Part shown: in pieces, positions 25,177-33,729 of the stretch
Layout of the letters: each line of letters begins with the position of its first letter
Numbering within the stretch: position 1 is the stretch's first letter
From: an uncultured Pseudomonadota bacterium
GTDB taxonomy: Bacteria > Myxococcota_A > UBA796 > SXON01
Direction of reading: 5' to 3'
Length of the DNA stretch: 64,000 bases
Assembly: GCA_903844155.1 (NCBI GenBank)
Contig: CAIMSU010000070.1
Location: forward strand, 1 to 64,000
Notes under the pieces: model-generated
Database searches by the model: none
Told to the model about the DNA's origin: nothing
The model's input: the letters and a program-made list of their open reading frames with translations, nothing else
Made by a program: the position numbers and the translations under genes

Positions 25177-27579
25177 CTACTTGGAGGACGTGGAGACGCT
25201 GGCGGCCGTCGACCCCGTGATCGGAACGATGTGCGGGGTGATGAACACCAGCATCTCGTTCTGCGAGCTTGACTTCAGCGAGTTCTTGAAGAGGTACCCG
25301 ATGATCGGGATGCTTCCGAGACCAGGAACCCGGCCTCCGGACTGCGACTCGGAGGTCGCGTACACGCCGCCAAGAACGGCCGTGTCCCCGTCCGCCACGA
25401 GGACCCGCGTGGTGATCTCCTTCGTGGAGATCGCGGGCTGCCCCTGGACCGCCTGCGAGAAGTCAGCGCGGTTGTTCGTAAGCGCGATCTCAAGCGAAAC
25501 GGTGTTGTCCGAGGTGATGTGCGGCGTGACCTTCAACTCCAACGCGGCCGTGAGGAACTGAACGGACGTGCCGTTCTGGCTGGTGGACAGGTAGGGAATG
25601 CGCGCGCCCTGGGTCACCGTCGCCGCCTCGTTGTCGAGGGCCGTCACGGACGGGCTGGAAACGATCTTGCCCCAGCCTTCGGTTTGCGCGGCGGTGAGGC
25701 GGGCGTCGATGTTCAAGAGCCCCGGGATCGACCCGAGGGCCAGATTCACGCCGCTGGTGGCCGCGGTCGCGCCGAGGTCCATCAACAAGCTGTCGCTCGC
25801 GGCGGACGTGTAGAAGTGGGTCCCGCCGGTGGTCGTCTTGCCGATAGCGCCATCCGCCCCGATGGAGTTCGGGAAGAAGGCCCCGGTGGGGTACCCCGTG
25901 CTCGCGGACGCATTCACGTCCGACCCCCACTGGATTCCGAGGGAGCGGGTGAACTGCGAGGTTGCCTCGACGAAACGGGACTCGATGCGCACTTCGCGCG
26001 CCGGAGAGTCCAGCTTGCGGATGAGCGCGCGTGCCTGCGCCACATTGCTCGGCAAATCCTGGATGATGAGCTGGTTGCCGCGGGTATCCGTCTCCACGGA
26101 GCCGCGGTCACTGAGCACGGAGGACACCTGGTCCTTGACCTCGTCCGCCTTCGCGTAGTTCAGCGGCGCAACGTAGACCTGCAGCTCTTCGAGGGCGTGC
26201 TGCGCCTTCTCCGCCTCGAGCTGGTCCTGCTGCTCGGACTTGATGGTCTCGATGGAGGCCACGCGGATGACGTGCCCCATGCGCTGTGCCGCCAGGCCCT
26301 TGGCCTGCAGCACCGCAGAGAGCGCCTCGTCCCACGGCACGTCCTTCAGCCGCACCGTGACGGTGCCCTTCACCTCATCCGACGCGACGATGTTCACGTC
26401 CGCGAACTCGGCGATGAACCGGAAGACCGCGTGGATGTCCGCGTTCTGCAGGTCGATGCTCATGCGGCGACCGACGAATTTCGTGGACGAGTCCCCGACC
26501 GAGCTGGCGAATGACAGGTCCGAGGAGCCACCGGTGCCGTTGGCGAGCGTCGACTGCGCGTCGATCTGGTTGCCCTTGCCGCCGATCAACAGCTCACCGC
26601 CGCTGGAGTTGGAGAGCCCTTGCCCGCCGTTCGTGGCGGGGGTCGACGGCGCAACGTCGGAACCCTTGTCCACCGCGGCATCCCGCGCGTCCATCTGGTC
26701 CTTGGGGATCTGGATGGAGAGCACCTCCAGCCCGCCTTCCTTCGCGACGGAGTACTCTGCACCCTCGCGCAGCCGAACCGCAATGCGAACGCCGGACTTC
26801 GTCGTGTAGGCCTTGACGGAGTCGACCGCGCTGTAGAAGAACTGGCTGTTCAACTCGCGCTTGAGGCTCGCGGGCATCGAGGCGCCGGCAAGGTCGACCG
26901 TGATGAGGTTCTTCTCGGGCTGGGTGATGACCGGCTCCACGTCCTTCGCGCCGATCAGCACGCGGCTGACGCGGTCCTTCTGCTGGAAGTCGAGGGTTGC
27001 CAGGGTCGCGCCGGCGGGGAGGGCGGCAGGGCCGGAGAGCTTGAGGGCCTCCCCCGAGCCGGACGACGTCTCCACCGGCGCGGGGGCGACGGTCGCAGCC
27101 GGAGCGGTTGGAGCGGCGCTGAGGGCGGCAGCAAGCGGATCAGCGGCCTCGCCGGCCTTCAGGGTGAGGATGATCGCCCCCCCGTCGGACTTCACGTCCC
27201 AGGTCGCAGCCTTCTCCAGGTACAACGTCAGCCGGACGTTGTCGGAGCCGTCGTTGAAGGCGGAGAACTCCGACTTCGTGACGATCCCGCCGGCAGGCGC
27301 AGTGCTGCCTTCGGCGAGCTTGGCCCCGGCGATGTCGATCACGAGCCGCTCGGGATTGGTCTCCCGGAATGGGCTGACGGTGGGCGACGAACCCGTGGCC
27401 GTGACCGCGATGCGGACCACGGTCAGGTCCGCAGCGGTGCCGATCACCGCGCTTGACACGGTGACAGGATCGGCCGCGTACGCCGGGCGCGCGAGGGCGG
27501 TCCCCAGCGCGAGCGCCAACACGAGCCCTCGGACGAGGCTTGAGCTGGTGAGGGGATTCCGAGGGGCATGGAACTGCAT
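25177..27579 (-). CDS. pilQ: Type IV pilus secretin PilQ
   Basis: About 800 residues. Signal peptide (LVLALALGTALARPAYA-AD). Two AMIN domains (~35-125 and ~175-300) bind peptidoglycan, followed by a low-complexity linker, an STN/N0 domain (SIDLQNADIHAVFRFIAEFA), an N1 domain and the secretin core with GWGKIVSSPSV and VPGLGSIPIIGYLFKN. It forms the outer-membrane pore for the pilus. ATG 27579 has GGAG five bases before; the pilP stop overlaps an alternative start 24 bases upstream. Last pil gene of the operon, followed by aroK. Confidence 0.95.
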   Translation of the reverse strand: MQFHAPRNPLTSSSLVRGLVLALALGTALARPAYAADPVTVSSAVIGTAADLTVVRIAVTATGSSPTVSPFRETNPERLVIDIAGAKLAEGSTAPAGGIVTKSEFSAFNDGSDNVRLTLYLEKAATWDVKSDGGAIILTLKAGEAADPLAAALSAAPTAPAATVAPAPVETSSGSGEALKLSGPAALPAGATLATLDFQQKDRVSRVLIGAKDVEPVITQPEKNLITVDLAGASMPASLKRELNSQFFYSAVDSVKAYTTKSGVRIAVRLREGAEYSVAKEGGLEVLSIQIPKDQMDARDAAVDKGSDVAPSTPATNGGQGLSNSSGGELLIGGKGNQIDAQSTLANGTGGSSDLSFASSVGDSSTKFVGRRMSIDLQNADIHAVFRFIAEFADVNIVASDEVKGTVTVRLKDVPWDEALSAVLQAKGLAAQRMGHVIRVASIETIKSEQQDQLEAEKAQHALEELQVYVAPLNYAKADEVKDQVSSVLSDRGSVETDTRGNQLIIQDLPSNVAQARALIRKLDSPAREVRIESRFVEATSQFTRSLGIQWGSDVNASASTGYPTGAFFPNSIGADGAIGKTTTGGTHFYTSAASDSLLMDLGATAATSGVNLALGSIPGLLNIDARLTAAQTEGWGKIVSSPSVTALDNEAATVTQGARIPYLSTSQNGTSVQFLTAALELKVTPHITSDNTVSLEIALTNNRADFSQAVQGQPAISTKEITTRVLVADGDTAVLGGVYATSESQSGGRVPGLGSIPIIGYLFKNSLKSSSQNEMLVFITPHIVPITGSTAASVSTSSK

Positions 27580-27599
27580 GGAGACTCCGCGTTCTGACA

Positions 27600-28121
27600 T
27601 CACTTCTTGGTGTCCTTGCCGGGGAAATGGACAGTGACCGGGTTGACGACGAGCTCGCCGTCGATGGTCTGGTACTCTTCGGTGACAACCACCGCCTCAT
27701 CCGAGATGGAAGTGACCTTCCCCCAGTTCCGGCCGACGTAGGTGCCGACCTGAATGCAATGGCCGGTGCCCTCGGGGTCGATGAGCAGGGCCCGGGGAAC
27801 GTTCGTGGCCCAGATCACGCCTGAGAGCACGAACTTGTCGACATCGTAGCGCTGCAGGGGCGGCGTGTTCGGGTCGATCGGGGCTCCGACCCCCTTGTCC
27901 TTCCCGGTGTCGTAGAACGGCTTGAAGGGATCGCGCTTGCCGGCGGGATTGTAGAAGTATTCGTCCACCGCCGGTCCGGCAGCGACGTCCTCGGCAACGT
28001 CCGCCTTCTTGGCAGCGGGGGCCGCGACAGGCGCGTTGCCCGTCGGAATCGGGTCGCCGCAGCCCGCGGTGGCGCCCATGACACCGAGCGCAAGGAGGAA
28101 GATCGTGACGTGCTTATTCAC
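27600..28121 (-). CDS. pilP: Type IV pilus lipoprotein PilP
   Basis: 173 residues from GTG 28121. Signal peptide ending in GATAGC with the lipobox Cys. A Pro/Ala linker is followed by the PilP hallmark RDPFKPF and a small beta-domain (YVGRNWGKVTSISDEAVVV) similar to the HR domain of GspC. It links the inner-membrane PilN/PilO complex to the secretin PilQ. The start lies within the end of pilO (8-base overlap). Confidence 0.93.
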   Translation of the reverse strand: MNKHVTIFLLALGVMGATAGCGDPIPTGNAPVAAPAAKKADVAEDVAAGPAVDEYFYNPAGKRDPFKPFYDTGKDKGVGAPIDPNTPPLQRYDVDKFVLSGVIWATNVPRALLIDPEGTGHCIQVGTYVGRNWGKVTSISDEAVVVTEEYQTIDGELVVNPVTVHFPGKDTKK

Positions 28122-28758
28122 CTTTGCCTCCCGCCGGGGCCTTGCCGCCCTTCTTGTCCTTCGCATGCGCGAGGTTCGCGGCGATCTCGTCGTCGCTCAG
28201 GAACCGGTAGGTCACCACCTTGCCACTGACCGTCAGGCTGACCTCCTCACCGCTCTGCTGCGGCGACCCCATGTCCACGTCCGTGACCGAGACGATTCGG
28301 CTCATCTTGCTCACGCGGTCGAAGAAGATGCCGACCTCGTGGTAGCCGCCATCCATCACGATCTCCACGGGGACCTCCGCGTAGTAGTCGTGCATCACTT
28401 CGGGCAGGGGTTGGAACTTCCGAACGTCCAGACCGCTCTTGCGCGCCAGGCCGTCGATCTCGCTCAGCAGGCCAGGGATCTCCCGGTCGTTGGGCAGCTC
28501 CTTGAGCGCCTGCTTGAGCTTCGCCGCGAGGTCTTCAAGCCGCGCCTCAAAGGCGGGCCGGTTTGACGCCCGGGCCCGCACCGCATCCCGCTTGGTGGTC
28601 AGATCCTTCTTCTTGGCGTTCGCCACGTCGATACCCTCGAACGTGGGCGCGATGAGCGAGAAGTAGACGGCGACGAGGATGATGATGTAGCCGAGTGCCG
28701 CCACGAGCCAGCGCTGCGAGCGCGGGAGCCGTTGGAACTGGTCGATGAACCGATTCAC
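28114..28758 (-). CDS. pilO: Type IV pilus alignment protein PilO
   Basis: 214 residues. Short cytoplasmic N-terminus, one membrane helix (WLVAALGYIIILVAVYFSL), a coiled coil (~40-95) and a periplasmic ferredoxin-like domain (~115-195), the standard PilO plan. It heterodimerises with PilN. The C-terminus is Lys/Gly-rich. It overlaps pilN by four bases. Confidence 0.93.
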   Translation of the reverse strand: MNRFIDQFQRLPRSQRWLVAALGYIIILVAVYFSLIAPTFEGIDVANAKKKDLTTKRDAVRARASNRPAFEARLEDLAAKLKQALKELPNDREIPGLLSEIDGLARKSGLDVRKFQPLPEVMHDYYAEVPVEIVMDGGYHEVGIFFDRVSKMSRIVSVTDVDMGSPQQSGEEVSLTVSGKVVTYRFLSDDEIAANLAHAKDKKGGKAPAGGKGE

Positions 28759-29591
28759 GTGCCACCTCCAGCGGGGGCGGCCGGCGGCGCTGCCGCGGGC
28801 GCGGGGAGAAGGTCAGGGGCGGGCGGAGAGGCCGGAGCCGGAGCGGGTGCGGCCGCCGGGGCTGCGGCTGGGGCGGCAGGCGGGGTGCCCGTGGCGGGTG
28901 CCGCAGGCGCTGCGGGGGCGTCAGCCGGCTTTGCACCGGGCGCGGCCGGCGACTCGAGAGGAGCGCCAGTGGCCGCAGGACTCGCGCCGGCGGGTGCGGT
29001 GGTAGCGGGTGCGGCGGTTGCCTTCCCGTTCGCGTCGACCTTGACCGAGGTGACCCGCGCCGTGATCTCGAATTTCTTGAGCGTCGTCGACGAATTCTTG
29101 TCCGGGGTCACCGCTTCGATGTTCTTCAGGAACACCTGCTCGAAGTAGGGCGAGGCGTCGAGCGCCCGCAAGTACTCGGAGATCATCGTGTTGGTCGCCG
29201 CGATGCCCTGAATCGTCAGGCTGTCGCCCTTCTGCGTCATCCGCGTGAGCGTCAGCTTCTCGGGCGCGGCCGTGGACATGTCGTCCAGCATGTGAACGGG
29301 GCCGGCCTTCTTGCCGCGCAGGTCGTCGATGACGTCGAGCTTGCGCTGGAGGTCCTTCTCGAACTTCTCCATCTCGTCGACGCGCTTGGCGTCGGCGGAC
29401 AGCTTGTCGATCTCGTTCTGCAGCGCGGTGTTGTCCGCCTCCACGTGCGAGAGCTGGAGCTGGGTCGCCCCCCAGATGGCGAGCCCCGCGAACAGGGCCA
29501 GGGCAGCCCCGGCGGCAGCCAGAAACGCTTCACGGCGTACCGCTTCCTGCTTCTTGGACGTCCGTACCGGTAGAAGGTTGATCCGAATCAT
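28755..29591 (-). CDS. pilN: Type IV pilus protein PilN with long Ala/Pro tail
   Basis: 278 residues. N-terminal IRINLLPVR, the conserved PilM-binding motif; a membrane helix (AAAGAALALFAGLAIWGA); a coiled coil (~50-95); and a ferredoxin-like domain (~100-180). The last ~95 residues are an Ala/Pro/Gly/Thr-rich periplasmic tail that ordinary PilN (~200 aa) lacks. It couples PilM in the cytoplasm to the periplasmic PilO/PilP. It overlaps pilM and pilO by four bases each. Confidence 0.93.
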   Translation of the reverse strand: MIRINLLPVRTSKKQEAVRREAFLAAAGAALALFAGLAIWGATQLQLSHVEADNTALQNEIDKLSADAKRVDEMEKFEKDLQRKLDVIDDLRGKKAGPVHMLDDMSTAAPEKLTLTRMTQKGDSLTIQGIAATNTMISEYLRALDASPYFEQVFLKNIEAVTPDKNSSTTLKKFEITARVTSVKVDANGKATAAPATTAPAGASPAATGAPLESPAAPGAKPADAPAAPAAPATGTPPAAPAAAPAAAPAPAPASPPAPDLLPAPAAAPPAAPAGGGT

Positions 29592-30658
29592 TTGTCTTCC
29601 GCCCTCCGCAACCCCAGACCGACGGCGATGGCAGCCTGAGGCGCCATGTTCTGGAGGAAGTTCGGGTTGATGGCGCGTTCATCAACCTGGATCTTGCGGA
29701 ACGGGTCCGCAATCTCAACCGCACACCCGCAGCGCGCTTCGAGGCTGGGCTTGAGCCCAGGCGTCACACACGCGCCGCCCGTCAACACGACCCGCCCGAG
29801 CGCTCCGCCACCGGCGGTCGAGAGGTAGAAGTCGAGCGAACGATGGACTTCACCCGCGATGTTCTCGGAGACGTTTGCGAGCACGCGCTCGACCTCCTCG
29901 GGAACGACCGCGCTGCGATCACGCTCGGCCCCGCCGACCTTGAAGGCTTCGGCCTCCTCAAAGGAGACGTTGAGCGAGCGCTGGATCTCCTCCGTGTAGT
30001 TGCGGCCGCCGATCTGCAGGTCGCGCGTGAAGGCGCTCACCCCGCGCCGCAGCACGTTGATGTTCACGGTGCTGGCCCCGACGTTCACGAGCGCGACGGG
30101 GTCCGCCGAAACCTCGTTGTTGAGCGTGTACATGTTCTCCATCGCGAAGGCCGCGACGTCCACGCAAACCGGCTTCAGCCCCGCCTCCAGCAACACGCTC
30201 TGGTACTCGTTCACGAGCTCCTTGCGGGCTGCCACGAGCAGGACTTCCATCTGCCCGGCCTCGTCGGCCTGCCCCTGGAGGATGAACGCGTCGATGTACA
30301 CGTCGTTCACGTCAAAGGGGATGTACTGCTCGGCCTCCCAGGTGATCGACTCGTCAAGCTCGTCCTGCGTCATCACCGGCAGGGAGATGCGCTTGATGAT
30401 GACCGAGTTTCCGGAGACGCCGACCACGGCCTCCTTCGTCTTCACCTTGTTGCGGGCGACGAGGTCCCGGATGGTGCTGACGATGGCGGTGGTGTTCATG
30501 AACGCGCCGTCCACGATCGCCTCCGGGGGAAGCGGCGCAACACCGAAGTGCTTGAGCCGGTACTTCCCTGAGCGTTCCTGCTCCAGCTCAAGCAACTTGA
30601 CGTGGCTGGAACCGATGTCGAGCGCGATGGCGTTCTTGGTGCGAGCGATGAGAGCCAA
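29588..30658 (-). CDS. pilM: Type IV pilus actin-like ATPase PilM
   Basis: 356 residues from TTG 30658, with AAGGA seven bases upstream, giving the usual short N-terminus (ALIARTKNAIALDIGSS). A TTG at 30709 would add 17 residues. Actin/FtsA-like fold: phosphate-1 loop ALDIGSSHVKLLEL, VVGVSGNSVIIKRI, EAEQYIPFDV (pilus-specific) and LTGGACVTPGL. It binds PilN's N-terminus at the inner membrane. First gene of pilMNOPQ; transcribed away from the large TPR protein, which starts 100 bases away. Confidence 0.93.
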   Translation of the reverse strand: MALIARTKNAIALDIGSSHVKLLELEQERSGKYRLKHFGVAPLPPEAIVDGAFMNTTAIVSTIRDLVARNKVKTKEAVVGVSGNSVIIKRISLPVMTQDELDESITWEAEQYIPFDVNDVYIDAFILQGQADEAGQMEVLLVAARKELVNEYQSVLLEAGLKPVCVDVAAFAMENMYTLNNEVSADPVALVNVGASTVNINVLRRGVSAFTRDLQIGGRNYTEEIQRSLNVSFEEAEAFKVGGAERDRSAVVPEEVERVLANVSENIAGEVHRSLDFYLSTAGGGALGRVVLTGGACVTPGLKPSLEARCGCAVEIADPFRKIQVDERAINPNFLQNMAPQAAIAVGLGLRRAEDK

Positions 30659-30759
30659 CGGGGAATCCTTCTTGCCGAGCAGGTGCAGCCCGGCACGCGG
30701 TTGTACCAAGAACTATCCCCCCGAGTCAACGATTGTCGATCTGCGATACGAGAAGACCC

Positions 30760-33645
30760 ATGACGATGACCCCCGGAACCCGCCAGAGGAACCCGCGCGC
30801 AGGCCTGTCAGCGGGGCTGCAGTGGGCCGGCCTCGGCCTCTGGGTATCGGCATATATCGCGAGCTATACGTCGCTCTTCGGCTCGGGGCTGCTGGTCATG
30901 GGAGGCACCCTCGCGGCCCTGACGCTCGGCGCCGTACTTCTTCCCCAACCGCGACATCGCCGATTCGCCATGATCGGCCCGGTCCTTGGCGCGCTGGGCT
31001 GCCTCGGCGCGCAGTCCGTCCTCGCCGGCCTCCCCGCCGATCTGGTGCCCGCTGGCGCGTTCGGGCTCGCCGTCCTGGCCGCGTGGGGCGTGTCGCCGCT
31101 GTTGGCATGTCAATCGCTCGCCTTGAACCCCCTCTCTGGCTCGCTTCTGCTGGCAGGCACCTGTGCCGGCTACGAGCTCGGCGTGCTGCCCGCGCTCTTC
31201 AGCGCCATCGCCCTCGGCGGCTGTGGCGCGTGGCTGGCGGGCTCGGATGTAACGGCGGATTTTCGCACGTCGACGGACGGGATCGCGCATAAGGTAGCGC
31301 GCACCTTTGCTTTCCTCGCCGTGCTCATCGGGCTGGGCGCGGGATTGTCGGTGCTCCGAAGCCCGCTGACACCCGCGACTGCGGGCGCGCTGGCCGGTTT
31401 CGTGGGGGTCATCGCGGGTTTGTCCCTCCCCGGCTCGCGCGCCTGGGGGCGGGTGTGGATGGCGCTGGGCGCCAGCGGCGCCGCGGGAATCGCGTTCCTC
31501 GCCGGGGCGCTACCGCCCCGAATGGCGGCGCTCACGACATGGCTGGCGGCGCATTCGGCCGCCCTGACGCAAACGGATCGCCCCGCACTCCTGGTTCTGG
31601 CGGCCACAGGCCTGGCCGCCGGCGCGATCCTCAACGGGATCCAGGCGCGCCCGCGCGAGCAGGCGTGGGCTGCCGTGGCGGCGGCTGGCCTCCTGCCCTT
31701 CGCCCTGCCGCTCCTGTCCACGGAGACCACTGAGCACGCCGCCTCCGCGCTCGTCAGCGTCGGCGCGGACTCCGGGATGCGCGAGCGGCTCGACGCTCAG
31801 CGTGCGCGACTGCCCGTGCAATTCGCCTCGTTCACCGCCGCGGGCCCCGCTCTGGTGCGTGGAAAGAAGGGGGAGCTGCTCGCCGAGCTGGACGGCTCGG
31901 TCGTCGATCCCGACAGCCGGGCCGCCCGTGGCGAGCGGTTTGCCGGAACGCTCGGCGCCTGCCTCACGGACGGGCGGTCGCAGGCGCGGGTGGCGGGCGA
32001 CGACATGGGGATCGCCGTAAAGGCGCTGTTGTCACAGGGTTTTCACGCGGTCGACACAGCAGTTCCCGACCCCGCTCGCATGCAGGTGTGGGCTGATCTG
32101 GCGCCCCTGGCGAAGGCCGCGTGGACCCACCCGGCCACGCGCATTCTCGGCCTACCAGCGCCATTCGTCGCGCAGGGGGGTGCGCCCGCAGACGTGGTCG
32201 TCAACATCCTGCGCAACGGCTGGACGGACGCGCGCCAGGCCCTCCCCTCACCCGCCGCCCTCTCCGCGACGCGACGCTCGCTGTTCCCCGGCGGCGTCTA
32301 CGTCCTCTCCGTCTCGACCACCCGCATCGACGCAGACGCGTTCATCGGCCTCGCCAACGCCGTCAGCGCCGCCTTCCCGTCGGTCACGGTCTGGCTCCCG
32401 CCTGTCGGCGTCGACACGGCCATCTTCGTCGCCCGGCCCGAGGCGTCCCCGACCTTCGCCTGGTCCCGCCTCGCCTCCTGCATCGCAACCGACCGCGAAG
32501 AGCTGCGCCACGACGCGATCCGGAGCCCCAACGACCTCGCGGGGCTGCTGCTCGGCGATGGCACGATCATCCCAACCGGCGACCCGCCGTCCGGGCTGCG
32601 GATGCCCCAGCGGCTGGCGGTCGGCGACCCCAACCCGCTCGCCCGCCTGAACGCCACCAATTTCGACGCCGCCACCGCCTGGGCCGGGGCCGAGGCCGAG
32701 GCTCCCGACCTCCGGGCCCGGCACGAGTCACTCCTGCGCTTCCAGGACGCGATCGCCCAGGCTGCCGCAGGCGACATGCAGGCCGCGGTAAAGGCCGCTC
32801 GAACCCTGTCGACCGCTCCCGGCGGCGGCCGCAGCGTGGAGACGCTGGTGCGTGGCTACCTGGACCGGGCGCGGTCGCTCATCGAGCACGCCGGCAAGGA
32901 GGGCCCTTCGTCAAAAAGCTGGGGTCCCGCCGAGACGGCCCTCGCCAACGCCCGCCTGCTCTACCCCGACCTCGGGGAGGCCTGGTGCGTGGAGGGCCGA
33001 ATGGACGAGCTTCGCGGCCAGCTTCCGCGCGCCGAGGAGGCGTACACGACATGCGCCGAAAAAGACCCCGACTCGCTCGAAGCGCTGGACGGGCTGGCCC
33101 GAACGCGCGGGGAGAGCGGCAACCTGACGGGTGAGGAAGAGGCGCTACGCAACGCTGTGACCCGCCATCCCGAGTCGTGGCGGGACAAGCAGTCGCTTGC
33201 CACGCTTTACAAGGATCTGGGCCGATTCCCGGAGGCTGAGGCCCTGGCGCGCGAGGCCGTGGCCGACTCTGCCCGCGAGGCCTCCCCCCCCTGGCAGCCG
33301 CACCTCCTCCTCGCGGAGGTCTACGCGGCGACTGATCGGTACACTTTGGCGATCACCGAGGCGAACACGGCGCTCAGCGTCAAGCCCAACGCCGAGGCGC
33401 TGGCCATCCGCGCCGGCGCCAAGCTGAACCTCAACCAGCCCGACCAGGCCGAACGCGACGCCCGGGACGCCCTCTCGCTCGATCCGGACAGCGTGGCCGC
33501 CCGATTCGAGCTGGGGCACATCCAGGCCGTCAAGGGCGATTACGACGGCGCAACAGCCTCGTTCAAGGCGGTGCTGGCGCTGGACCCGAAGAACGAGGCC
33601 GCCAGGGCCAACCTGCAGAAGCTCGCGCAGATGGGGAAGGAGTAG
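30760..33645 (+). CDS. Large membrane protein with C-terminal TPR repeats
   Basis: 961 residues from ATG 30760 (GAGAAG upstream). The first ~330 residues contain about ten hydrophobic helices in a layout like membrane-embedded spermidine-synthase-like or polytopic transport proteins, but I cannot name a family. A soluble Ala-rich middle follows, and residues ~690-960 hold at least six TPR units (LEALDGLARTRGESGNLTGEE, FPEAEALAREAVADS, VAARFELGHIQAVKGDYDGA). It is divergent from pilMNOPQ across a 100-base gap, so a shared promoter region is possible, but a pilus role is inference. Confidence 0.75.
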   Translation: MTMTPGTRQRNPRAGLSAGLQWAGLGLWVSAYIASYTSLFGSGLLVMGGTLAALTLGAVLLPQPRHRRFAMIGPVLGALGCLGAQSVLAGLPADLVPAGAFGLAVLAAWGVSPLLACQSLALNPLSGSLLLAGTCAGYELGVLPALFSAIALGGCGAWLAGSDVTADFRTSTDGIAHKVARTFAFLAVLIGLGAGLSVLRSPLTPATAGALAGFVGVIAGLSLPGSRAWGRVWMALGASGAAGIAFLAGALPPRMAALTTWLAAHSAALTQTDRPALLVLAATGLAAGAILNGIQARPREQAWAAVAAAGLLPFALPLLSTETTEHAASALVSVGADSGMRERLDAQRARLPVQFASFTAAGPALVRGKKGELLAELDGSVVDPDSRAARGERFAGTLGACLTDGRSQARVAGDDMGIAVKALLSQGFHAVDTAVPDPARMQVWADLAPLAKAAWTHPATRILGLPAPFVAQGGAPADVVVNILRNGWTDARQALPSPAALSATRRSLFPGGVYVLSVSTTRIDADAFIGLANAVSAAFPSVTVWLPPVGVDTAIFVARPEASPTFAWSRLASCIATDREELRHDAIRSPNDLAGLLLGDGTIIPTGDPPSGLRMPQRLAVGDPNPLARLNATNFDAATAWAGAEAEAPDLRARHESLLRFQDAIAQAAAGDMQAAVKAARTLSTAPGGGRSVETLVRGYLDRARSLIEHAGKEGPSSKSWGPAETALANARLLYPDLGEAWCVEGRMDELRGQLPRAEEAYTTCAEKDPDSLEALDGLARTRGESGNLTGEEEALRNAVTRHPESWRDKQSLATLYKDLGRFPEAEALAREAVADSAREASPPWQPHLLLAEVYAATDRYTLAITEANTALSVKPNAEALAIRAGAKLNLNQPDQAERDARDALSLDPDSVAARFELGHIQAVKGDYDGATASFKAVLALDPKNEAARANLQKLAQMGKE

Positions 33646-33729
33646 GGACGCTGGAGGCCGGGATGCCCTCACCCGTCCTCCACCCTGACGCCTTCCTCCT
33701 GCAGCCTGACGCCTCCAGCCTTCCTCCCC
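33646..33729. repeat. Intergenic CCTCCAGCCT-type repeat at convergent gene ends
   Basis: Between the converging TPR-protein and pilY1 genes lie degenerate copies of CCTCC(A/T)(G/C)CCTGACG. An 8-bp inverted repeat CTGGAGGC (33651-33658) / GCCTCCAG (33711-33718) spans the region. The same unit recurs in the convergent gap 45929-45966. It could act as a bidirectional terminator or be a small dispersed repeat; no coding potential is seen. Confidence 0.5.
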
